This document shows positions 32,799 to 39,303 of a DNA stretch of 64,000 nucleotides, piece after piece; within the stretch, counting starts at the first letter, position 1, and every line of letters begins with the position of its first letter. Below the pieces are notes generated by a model. The model was not told the DNA's origin and searched no databases. It was given only the letters and a program-made list of their open reading frames with translations. The position numbers and the translations under genes are program-made. This DNA is from JAPOKJ01 sp031421635 (GTDB lineage Bacteria; Pseudomonadota; Gammaproteobacteria; Burkholderiales; Burkholderiaceae_E), in contig JANOPA010000020.1 of the NCBI GenBank assembly GCA_031421635.1, positions 23,301 through 87,300 on the forward strand, in the 5' to 3' direction.

Positions 32799-33904
32799 GA
32801 TTTGATTTTCTTGATCAGCCAATCGATGAGTCGAGGGTCGAGTTGCGTGTCGCGCACGGCAACCCAAGGCGATTGGGTGCCACTATTGGGCCATTTTACG
32901 GCGTCTTTCTCGGTCATGATGACGAATGGTTCGGCAATTTGCTTTAAGGTGTTTTTATCTAAAGGTGAATGATCGCTGAGGGGATAGCTTGAAAAAACTA
33001 GCCCAAGTTGTCGCAGCGCTCCAAAAAAGGCGAGAGGCTGTGCTGTGCCTGCTAAGGCCGCGATTCCTCGGCCTGCCGCAATGCCGGTAAGTTCCTTGGC
33101 CGTGATCGCCCGAAAATTTTCTTTGCTGCTTTCACGGTTTTGCCACTGGGCAATGGGCAGAAAGCGGATTTCACTAAAATAAATACTGAATTTGGGTTTT
33201 TTAAGTATCTTGTCGAGCAAAGGCTCGCCGGGTCGGGCCGCGAGGGCAATGGCCGCCGCTAGCTCCGGCGTGTCTTCCAAGCTGTTCAAGATCAGGCTGT
33301 CGACTCTTGCTAGTGCGGAAATCGGCTCCCGTAATGGCCCGGCGGGGAGTACCTCGCCATTGCCAAACCCGCGCGAGTCGATCATGCAACACTCGACAGT
33401 TCGAGGAAGCGCGCTATGTTGCAAACCATCGTCGGAGACGATGAGGTCAATTTCAGGACGCTCTTTCAGAAGTGTCTTGAGCGCGCTCAGACGATGGCCC
33501 GAAACGGCTACTGGCAATTGCGTGGACTTGGCAATCAGTACTGGCTCGTCGCCTAACGATTTCGCTCGACTCTTAGAGGTGACCAGTACCGCTTGATCGG
33601 TCAGGTCATAGGCTGGCGACCCGTAGCCGCTGGCGATTACACCCACTTTGAAACCACGTTCGCTAAGCGCTTTGGCCACGGCGATTGTCATAGGCGTCTT
33701 GCCGGAGCCGCCGACCAATAAATTGCCGATCACGATGACCGGGACAGGAGGAGTTGCCTCGCGCCGCCGCGTCTGCGTTTTTTCGATCCTTTTTTCGGCA
33801 AAACTAGCGAGTGGACGTGCGCAGGTCATAAAGAACTTGTCCTGCCAATTAAGCGCTGGTCTAAACCAGATGGATTGAAGTTTTCGCTCGAAAAAAGACT
33901 TCAC
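32795..33904 (-). CDS. lpxK: tetraacyldisaccharide 4'-kinase
   Basis: A 369-residue lipid A pathway kinase that phosphorylates the tetraacyldisaccharide precursor at the inner membrane. The Walker A motif GNLLVGGSGKTP is preceded by a hydrophobic, arginine-rich N-terminus that docks to the membrane; VSDDGLQH is the Walker-B-like segment. It lies between exbD (18 bases upstream) and the YcaR gene (overlapping). Confidence 0.95.
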   Translation of the reverse strand: MKSFFERKLQSIWFRPALNWQDKFFMTCARPLASFAEKRIEKTQTRRREATPPVPVIVIGNLLVGGSGKTPMTIAVAKALSERGFKVGVIASGYGSPAYDLTDQAVLVTSKSRAKSLGDEPVLIAKSTQLPVAVSGHRLSALKTLLKERPEIDLIVSDDGLQHSALPRTVECCMIDSRGFGNGEVLPAGPLREPISALARVDSLILNSLEDTPELAAAIALAARPGEPLLDKILKKPKFSIYFSEIRFLPIAQWQNRESSKENFRAITAKELTGIAAGRGIAALAGTAQPLAFFGALRQLGLVFSSYPLSDHSPLDKNTLKQIAEPFVIMTEKDAVKWPNSGTQSPWVAVRDTQLDPRLIDWLIKKIKS

Positions 33905-33922
33905 GCTGGGAAAGGCATCTGT

Positions 33923-34357
33923 CTAGCGGGGCGCCTGGGCGGCAATACTGACGCGCTCAAGACCGGCTTGACGCGCTGCGTCCATGACCGCAACAACTGC
34001 CTGATGGCTCGCGCCCGCGTCCGCATAAATGAGTACGACGGTTTCTTTTTTGTCGGTCACCAAGCGCCTCATTTCGGCAGCAAGGGCGGCTGGTGCGTTG
34101 AAACTACCGACAGTCGCGCCATCAATGCCGCGCAGGCTGGCTTGGCCGTCATTACTAACCACAACGGTTATTTCGGGTGGTTTGGTGGTGCTGGCCTGGT
34201 TGCGCACGCTAGGTAGTTCGACCTTGAGGTCATTGAATTTGGTATAGGTGGTCGTGACCATCAGGAAAATCAATATCACTAAGAGGAGATCAATAAGCGG
34301 AATGAAATTGATCTCTGGATCGTCCTTACTGGTCCCAAAACCGCGCCGGAAATTCAT
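33923..34357 (-). CDS. exbD: ExbD/TolR-family biopolymer transport protein
   Basis: A 144-residue inner-membrane protein with one N-terminal transmembrane segment (INFIPLIDLLLVILIFLMVT) containing the functional aspartate in PLIDLLL, and a periplasmic domain after it. It pairs with ExbB to energise TonB-type outer-membrane transport or a related process. Its start overlaps the exbB stop by four bases. Whether it serves TonB or Tol is not decided, but linkage to lpxK is common for ExbD. Confidence 0.92.
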   Translation of the reverse strand: MNFRRGFGTSKDDPEINFIPLIDLLLVILIFLMVTTTYTKFNDLKVELPSVRNQASTTKPPEITVVVSNDGQASLRGIDGATVGSFNAPAALAAEMRRLVTDKKETVVLIYADAGASHQAVVAVMDAARQAGLERVSIAAQAPR

Positions 34358-34959
34358 AATTTTGTCGACGCCAGGGCGTCCGCTACTCGAGCGGCAGCTT
34401 GCTCCATCTCCACCAAGTAGCCGTCGACCTTGGACCGGAAGAAGCGATAAAAAATCATTACGGGCACAGCGATAAGGATACCAAAAGCAGTGTTGTACAA
34501 AGCCGTTGAAATTCCTTGACCAAGTTGCTGAGGATTGGTGCCCGAGGGTCCTTGTGCGTGGAAGATCTCAATCATTCCCACGACTGTGCCAAATAGCCCA
34601 AGCAACGGCGCAACCGTGGCGATGGTGCCCAGAGCAGGCAAAAAGCGTTCGAGTTGATGGGCGACCAGGCGGCCGGCAGACTCCATAGCCTCACGCATGG
34701 CAAGTCGGCCGCTGGTGCGTTGGCGGACGCCGGCCGCCAAAATCTTGCCGAGCGGAGACGCCTGGGCCAGACGATTTGCAGATTCAGGGGTTAGTTGCTG
34801 ATTGCGCGCCATCAAAAGCACCTCTTCCACCAAGGCGTCTGGGATAATTTTTACCCTAGCCAAAGCTAAAAAACGTTCGACGATCAGGGCCACCGCAACG
34901 AGAGAGGTAAGGATCAAAAACCATATTGGCCAACCAGCGGCTTGAATCAGTGAGAACAA
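34354..34959 (-). CDS. exbB: MotA/TolQ/ExbB proton channel family protein
   Basis: A 201-residue ExbB/TolQ-type protein with three membrane segments: an N-terminal one (WPIWFLILTSLVAVALIVER), and a pair (TIATVAPLLGLFGTVVGMIE and ALYNTAFGILIAVPVMIFYR) carrying the conserved channel residues Thr and Glu-adjacent Gly-rich turn. It forms the proton channel with ExbD. It is first in the operon and divergent from xseA. Confidence 0.93.
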   Translation of the reverse strand: MFSLIQAAGWPIWFLILTSLVAVALIVERFLALARVKIIPDALVEEVLLMARNQQLTPESANRLAQASPLGKILAAGVRQRTSGRLAMREAMESAGRLVAHQLERFLPALGTIATVAPLLGLFGTVVGMIEIFHAQGPSGTNPQQLGQGISTALYNTAFGILIAVPVMIFYRFFRSKVDGYLVEMEQAAARVADALASTKL

Positions 34960-35285
34960 GTAAGACTCCGTAGCTGAAAAGGCTCAGCTCTGTATTTTTA
35001 AAAGGTTTAGCATTCGCAATTCGGGAATGTCGCCATTCTAAATCGCCCCGAATTGTCGTTTCTTTCTCCAATTGCGGCAAGCTGTGGATAACTCTGTGGA
35101 AACTTGACAATTCCTTTATAAGTTTTTCCCGAAAATGCGCAAGCTTTGCAATTTGAGGTCAAGATCCTGAAAATGTTTTCGAATAAAATCAATTACTTAG
35201 ACAGTTCCCTCCAGATCCTTGTCGGGCTGACGTGGCAACCTTAATAAATTCGCGACTTTGTGGATAGATTGCCTTGGAAACCCGC
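34960..35285. promoter_or_regulatory. divergent AT-rich promoter region of exbB and xseA, with nested inverted repeat
   Basis: This 326-base region between divergent genes is AT-rich. It holds an inverted repeat with 9-base arms, CAATTCGGG (35017-35025) and CCCGAATTG (35047-35055), enclosing a second repeat, GAATG and CATTC (35025-35038). It could be an operator or form a stem-loop in the exbB leader. No gene is supported here. Confidence 0.5.
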
Positions 35286-36629
35286 ATGAATGCTAGCTTT
35301 TCGGATCAAAACCAAGTCTTTTCGCGGGATTACGTCACGGTTTCCGAGCTAAACCGCATGGTTGCGGGCCTGATCGAGCGCAACCTCCCAATGGTAGGGG
35401 TTCGCGGTGAGATTTCCAATTTTGTTCGAGCAGCGAGTGGGCATTGCTACTTCACGATCAAGGATGCTGGCGCGCAGGTTCGAGCGGTGATGTTCCGTGG
35501 GAAAGCGCAACTTTTGAACTTCTCGCCCAAGGAAGGTACCAAGGTGGAGGCCTATGCCAGCGCCAGTTTGTATCAAGCTCGGGGCGACTTCCAGCTTCAA
35601 ATTGAATCGATGCGCCAATCTGGTGCGGGGGATTTATATCAAGAGTTTCTAAAGCTTAAGGCCAAATTACAGACTGAAGGCCTGTTCGATGAAGCCCTGA
35701 AACGCCCGATTCCAGTTCGACCCAAGGCCATTGCGGTGATCTGCTCAGCCCAGGCGGCGGCGCTCCATGACGTGCTGATTACCTTAGCCCGCCGAGCCCC
35801 GCAAATACCCGTCTATTTATTTGCGAGCTTAGTGCAAGGCACACAAGCCAGCGCTAGTTTAGTTAGGGCCCTGAACGCGGCGAACCGTTTTGCCAGCAGC
35901 CGCAAAGTTTCAGAGGGTGTGAATTCAATTGCCCCTTCCACCGACCGAAACAGCGTGCAAGTCGACCCCGCTCCTGAAGTGATTTTGCTGGTAAGAGGCG
36001 GTGGAGCGATCGAGGATTTGTGGAGCTTTAATGACGAAACCCTGGCCCGAGCCATACGCGCCAGTGAATTGCCCGTAATTTGCGGTGTGGGTCACGAAAG
36101 TGATGTGACCATTGCGGACTTCGCGGCCGACCTTCGAGCGGCAACGCCGACTGCCGCAGCGGTCGCGGCCAGCCCGGATCGCGAGCAAGAGGTTGAGGCC
36201 GTTCGCCTCGCTGGGAGAGCCTTGGCGCGGGCAGCGCAAAGATCTCTTGAGCGAGCCGAGCAAGCTTTAGATCTCGCCACGCGGCGTCTGCGATCCCCTC
36301 TGGATATGCTGGATTTACAGGAACAAAAGGTCTTCAATTTGAGACACCGCCTCACCGTGTTTGGAAAGAACTTGACGGCGCAAGAGCCCCAGATCGAACA
36401 ACTGTTAGGCAGACTTAGGCTGAGCCTTCCACGGCGCTTGCTGAGTTATGAGGACCGGCTGCAATCGCTGCGCGCGCAGTTGCAGTTGGTGAGTCCTCAG
36501 GCCGTGCTGGATCGTGGCTACGCCATACTCTCGCAAGAGCACATCATCAGGGCGCCCGAAGAGATTGACCCTAGTCGCCCAGTAGATGCTCAATTGGCTC
36601 GAGGCAAAGTGCGTCTTCGGTCGATCTGA
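35286..36629 (+). CDS. xseA: exodeoxyribonuclease VII large subunit
   Basis: A 447-residue subunit of ExoVII, which degrades single-stranded DNA to oligonucleotides. The OB-fold N-terminus has VSELNRMVAGLIE and GVRGEISNF; the catalytic domain has VILLVRGGGAIEDLWSFNDE and GVGHESDVTIADF; the C-terminus is helical and coiled. A stretch of about 25 residues between LNAANRF and PAPEVI looks longer than in typical members. ATG 35286 is preferred over the TTG at 35274. The small subunit xseB is not in the window. Confidence 0.95.
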   Translation: MNASFSDQNQVFSRDYVTVSELNRMVAGLIERNLPMVGVRGEISNFVRAASGHCYFTIKDAGAQVRAVMFRGKAQLLNFSPKEGTKVEAYASASLYQARGDFQLQIESMRQSGAGDLYQEFLKLKAKLQTEGLFDEALKRPIPVRPKAIAVICSAQAAALHDVLITLARRAPQIPVYLFASLVQGTQASASLVRALNAANRFASSRKVSEGVNSIAPSTDRNSVQVDPAPEVILLVRGGGAIEDLWSFNDETLARAIRASELPVICGVGHESDVTIADFAADLRAATPTAAAVAASPDREQEVEAVRLAGRALARAAQRSLERAEQALDLATRRLRSPLDMLDLQEQKVFNLRHRLTVFGKNLTAQEPQIEQLLGRLRLSLPRRLLSYEDRLQSLRAQLQLVSPQAVLDRGYAILSQEHIIRAPEEIDPSRPVDAQLARGKVRLRSI

Positions 36630-36693
36630 CGTTACAATCTTCGTTCGCTTAAAAAACCAATTCGAGCTCCCACTAACTCACCAAGGAAATCTC

Positions 36694-37272
36694 ATGGAAC
36701 ATACTTTGCCCGCCTTGCCCTATGCCATGGACGCATTGGCCCCACATATTTCGAAAGAAACACTTGAATTTCATTATGGAAAGCATCACCAGACCTACGT
36801 GACCAATCTTAATAACCTTGTAAAAGGGACTGAGTTTGAAAATATGGATTTGGAAAGCATTATTAAAAAATCGTCGGGTGGCCTATTTAACAATTCCGCA
36901 CAAATTTGGAACCACACCTTTTACTGGAACGGCCTCAAGCCAAACGGTGGTGGTAAGGCTTCCGGTGCTCTCGGTGCTGCCATTGATGCGAAGTGGGGCT
37001 CGTTTGAGGCCTTCCAGGAGGCCTTTAACAAGATGGCCGTCGGTAATTTTGGTGCGAGCTGGACTTGGCTAGTAAAGAAAGCCGATGGTAGCTTGGACAT
37101 CGTGAACACCAGCAACGCTGCTACGCCGCTTACCACGGCCGATAAGGCGCTTCTGACCTGCGATCTGTGGGAGCATGCCTACTACATCGACTACCGCAAC
37201 CGTCGCCCTGACTACCTCAAAGCCTTCTGGGCGCTGACCAACTGGGATTTCGCCGCTAAGAACTTTGCTTAG
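36694..37272 (+). CDS. sodB: iron superoxide dismutase
   Basis: A 192-residue cytoplasmic superoxide dismutase. ATG 36694 has AAGGAAA before it, and MEHTLPALPYAMDALAPHI is the standard start; the longer frame inside the xseA end is not used. Metal ligands are visible in EFHYGKHH (His27), WNHTFYW and DLWEHAYY. The glutamine in SAQIWNHT marks the iron form rather than the manganese form. A terminator follows 30 bases downstream. Confidence 0.96.
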   Translation: MEHTLPALPYAMDALAPHISKETLEFHYGKHHQTYVTNLNNLVKGTEFENMDLESIIKKSSGGLFNNSAQIWNHTFYWNGLKPNGGGKASGALGAAIDAKWGSFEAFQEAFNKMAVGNFGASWTWLVKKADGSLDIVNTSNAATPLTTADKALLTCDLWEHAYYIDYRNRRPDYLKAFWALTNWDFAAKNFA

Positions 37273-37301
37273 TTTTACCGGACGCAATTGTTGGAAATGA
37301 A

Positions 37302-37325
37302 AAAGGCCGCAGTCATGCGGCCTTT
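37302..37325. terminator. bidirectional terminator between sodB and the DUF192 gene
   Basis: A 9-bp stem AAAGGCCGC / GCGGCCTTT with a six-base loop lies between two convergent genes, with A/T-rich flanks on both sides. It can act for both strands. Confidence 0.82.
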
Positions 37326-37333
37326 CTTGCGTC

Positions 37334-37822
37334 TTATTTCTGTTTTGCTGAGAAAAGACCTTTGGCGCTGAGCCGATCTCCTACAGCAATTCCTTTCTTC
37401 GTGAACCATCCTTGATCCATTTCCAGGGCGTAGCGCGTGGCCTTCAAGGGGCAATGACTATCCTCCGACTTAGGCTGCATATTCTCGATATTGAGAATCG
37501 TGCCGTCGTCTTCGAGGAAGGCAATCGATAGGGGGATCAAGGTGTTGCGCATCCAAAAGCAGTGCTGTGCCTTTTGCTCAAACACGAACAGCATGCCCAG
37601 GTTATTACCCAGCTTGGTACGATGCATTAGCCCTTTCGCTCGGGTGCCAATATCTGCAGCCACCTCGGCGTCAATTAAATGGATGCCCGCCTGGATCGTA
37701 ATACTCGGAAGGCGAGGATTTGGGCTATCTTGAGCCTGAACCGAAAGCGTGCAGGCCAGCATGAAGACAAGGCCAAGTTTGAGTGTCGAGAGAAGTCGAC
37801 CGTAATAGAGTGTTGCTGACAT
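37334..37822 (-). CDS. DUF192-family secreted protein
   Basis: About 162 residues with an N-terminal signal peptide (hydrophobic LKLGLVFMLACTLSVQAQ) then a DUF192 domain: AKGLMHRTKLGNNLGMLFVF, CFWMRNTLIPLSIAFL and IGTRAKGLM are characteristic. The function of DUF192 is not established; it is an exported small beta domain. ATG 37822 is used; the upstream ATG at 37849 is possible. It is convergent with sodB. Confidence 0.85.
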   Translation of the reverse strand: MSATLYYGRLLSTLKLGLVFMLACTLSVQAQDSPNPRLPSITIQAGIHLIDAEVAADIGTRAKGLMHRTKLGNNLGMLFVFEQKAQHCFWMRNTLIPLSIAFLEDDGTILNIENMQPKSEDSHCPLKATRYALEMDQGWFTKKGIAVGDRLSAKGLFSAKQK

Positions 37823-37931
37823 GTTGGGTAACCCCAAAAGAGAAGACATCTTAAAACTTCGAAGGAAATCTTCAAACGCGCAGGACCAGGAGCACTGGCG
37901 CGAGAGTGAAGACTAAACGCTAAAGACTAAA

Positions 37932-37964
37932 CGCAAAAGGGCAGACCGAGGCCTGCCCTTTGCG
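37932..37964 (-). terminator. strong terminator after the microORF
   Basis: A stem of 12-13 bp, CGCAAAAGGGCAG / CTGCCCTTTGCG with one unpaired A, and an eight-base loop. On the minus strand the 3' arm ends in TTTT. Two copies of GACTAAACGC (37911-37920 and 37925-37934) lie at its distal side. Confidence 0.75.
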
Positions 37965-38003
37965 ACGCCAAGACCAGTAAACCGGCCGACGTGGAGCTCA
38001 AGC

Positions 38004-38045
38004 TTACTTCTTAGCAGCTTTGCCTTTTTTCATTTTCTTAGCCAT
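38004..38045 (-). CDS. 13-codon lysine-rich microORF
   Basis: A complete tiny reading frame, ATG to TAA, encoding MAKKMKKGKAAKK: seven of 13 residues are lysine. A GAGG ribosome site lies six bases before the ATG. A short inverted repeat (38066-38083) precedes it and a strong terminator (37932-37964) follows, so it has the parts of an independent short transcript. No larger gene overlaps. It could be a small nucleic-acid-binding peptide, a leader peptide or a chance frame. I do not recognise it. Confidence 0.5.
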   Translation of the reverse strand: MAKKMKKGKAAKK

Positions 38046-38065
38046 GTTTACCTCAAGTATTAAAG

Positions 38066-38083
38066 TTGACCGAAGGTGGTCAA
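38066..38083. repeat. short inverted repeat upstream of the microORF
   Basis: TTGACC and GGTCAA surround a six-base spacer, 20 bases before the start codon of the microORF. It could be an operator or a hairpin in the 5' leader. Confidence 0.45.
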
Positions 38084-38419
38084 GTGTTTCAACGAACGTC
38101 TTTGCAATCGGTTGACGAAATCATTCAAGAAGTGAATTTCTTCACGAGAATGCTCCCATGTCGCCAACAGCAAGGCCGCGGCCGCAATGATACGGCATAA
38201 AAGCTAGGTTTGCGCCCATGCCGTGGTTATGTACCAACACATTGCGTTCGACTGAATTTCAATGGCCGGACGACGCAGGCTTATGGTTGACGCGCGTATG
38301 CAACAGAAGCCCTGCCGGTGCACCCTTTGTCAGTCAAAAGTTTCCATTAGTGGGGTATCGCCGAGCGGGTTCAGGAAATTTCCCGTCCGTAAAACAGGAT
38401 CTTCAAAGTTCAAACGAGA
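38084..38419. other. intergenic stretch without recognised gene
   Basis: About 340 bases between the microORF leader and the cspA terminator. Two plus-strand frames (38218-38451 and 38262-38462) are open but lack ribosome sites. The second contains CRCTLC, three closely spaced cysteines, with no further family features. A fragment GCCGAGCGGG at 38360 resembles a tRNA D-arm, but there is no cloverleaf around it. Confidence 0.45.
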
Positions 38420-38441
38420 AACGGCCACCGAAGTGGCCGTT
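38420..38441 (-). terminator. hairpin downstream of cspA
   Basis: A 9-bp stem AACGGCCAC / GTGGCCGTT with a four-base loop. It lies 52 bases after the cspA stop; the T-rich tail is poor on the minus strand, so it may terminate weakly or mainly stabilise the mRNA end. Confidence 0.6.
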
Positions 38442-38492
38442 AATTTATTAGAGCAATGCTAGGGTCCCTAGCGCCACTCAGTCGTCACTGAA

Positions 38493-38696
38493 TTAAGGTT
38501 CAGTGATGTTCGAAGCTTGTTGGCCTTTTGGGCCCGCAGTGATCTCAAATTTTACCTTTTGTCCCTCTTTAAGGGTTTTAAAGCCATCCATCTTGATTGC
38601 GGAATAATGCGCAAACAGATCTTCCCCTCCTCCATCCGGAGTAATGAAGCCAAACCCTTTGGCATCATTAAACCATTTAACCGTACCAGTAGCCAT
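38493..38696 (-). CDS. cspA: cold-shock family RNA chaperone
   Basis: A 67-residue cold-shock protein with RNP1 KGFGFI and RNP2-like DLFAHYSAI motifs in an OB fold. It binds single-stranded RNA and DNA and melts structure. ATG 38696 follows an AGAGAGG site; a GTG one codon upstream is also possible. The region before it, shared with clpS, is about 300 bases and probably holds a long 5' leader, as is typical of cold-shock mRNAs. Whether expression is cold-induced cannot be told. Confidence 0.96.
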   Translation of the reverse strand: MATGTVKWFNDAKGFGFITPDGGGEDLFAHYSAIKMDGFKTLKEGQKVKFEITAGPKGQQASNITEP

Positions 38697-38960
38697 CACG
38701 AACCTCTCTCAAAAACGACCGCTTGCAGAAAACTATTTTCAAAACAAGACTCGGGATTCTTAACCGGAAAAGAGGTAGAGTCAAGGAATCAAAACGTTTA
38801 TGTTGCCAACTAGCGTTTCAAAAAAGCGATAGATACGCTTTTATTGGGCTTAAAGGCTCAAAATTCAGATGAGTCTCTTGATTTTTTGTGGCCGAAACCC
38901 ATTTATCCCTTACGCCTGTGATTCGAATCACACATTCTGTCGGATAGTAGGGCCACTTTG
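38697..38960. other. divergent intergenic region of cspA and clpS
   Basis: About 265 bases with no credible gene. An antisense frame (38818-39180) runs into clpS and is a shadow. The cspA side is AT-rich, consistent with a cspA promoter and leader. Confidence 0.5.
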
Positions 38961-38988
38961 TTGCATCGCGCGCTAGCTTGGATAGAAT
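38961..38988 (+). promoter_or_regulatory. candidate clpS promoter with near-leaderless spacing
   Basis: TTGCAT and TAGAAT are 16 bases apart, and the -10 box ends only six bases before the clpS ATG at 38995. No ribosome site is seen in that gap. If used, transcription would begin at or next to the start codon. Confidence 0.45.
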
Positions 38989-38994
38989 CTTAAT

Positions 38995-39303
38995 ATGACT
39001 GAAAAGAATGACCACTCCACCGTGCTGGAACGGCAAGAGGCCAAGATTAAGCCTCCGCCGATGTTCCAGGTGATGCTGCTGAACGACGACTTCACTCCTA
39101 TGGAGTTTGTGGTTGCCGTTTTGCAGAAATTTTTTGGCATGAGCCGGGAGAAATCCACCCAGGTGATGCTGAAAGTACATCGCGAAGGGCGAGGTGTGTG
39201 TGGACTATTTCCCAAGGACGTAGCCGCGACGAAAGTCGATCAGGTGAGTGACTACGCCCTTCAACATCAACATCCGCTACAGTGCGTGATGGAGGAAGCA
39301 TGA
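38995..39303 (+). CDS. clpS: ATP-dependent Clp protease adaptor ClpS
   Basis: A 102-residue N-degron adaptor. The core PPPMFQVMLLNDDFTPMEFV carries the residues that bind N-terminal Leu, Phe, Tyr or Trp, and KVHREGRGVCG is the ClpA-contact helix region. It feeds N-end-rule substrates to ClpAP. Its stop overlaps the clpA start in ATGA. No ribosome site is clear before the ATG. Confidence 0.96.
   Translation: MTEKNDHSTVLERQEAKIKPPPMFQVMLLNDDFTPMEFVVAVLQKFFGMSREKSTQVMLKVHREGRGVCGLFPKDVAATKVDQVSDYALQHQHPLQCVMEEA

Noticed and set aside
38351..38420. tRNA gene suggested by GCCGAGCGGG
   Set aside because: There is no acceptor stem, anticodon arm or T-arm around the fragment.
38262..38462. Small cysteine-containing frame (CRCTLC)
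   Set aside because: No ribosome site, runs over the cspA hairpin, and no family pattern beyond three cysteines.
38818..39180. Minus-strand frame overlapping clpS
   Set aside because: Shadow of clpS and its promoter region; no start signals.
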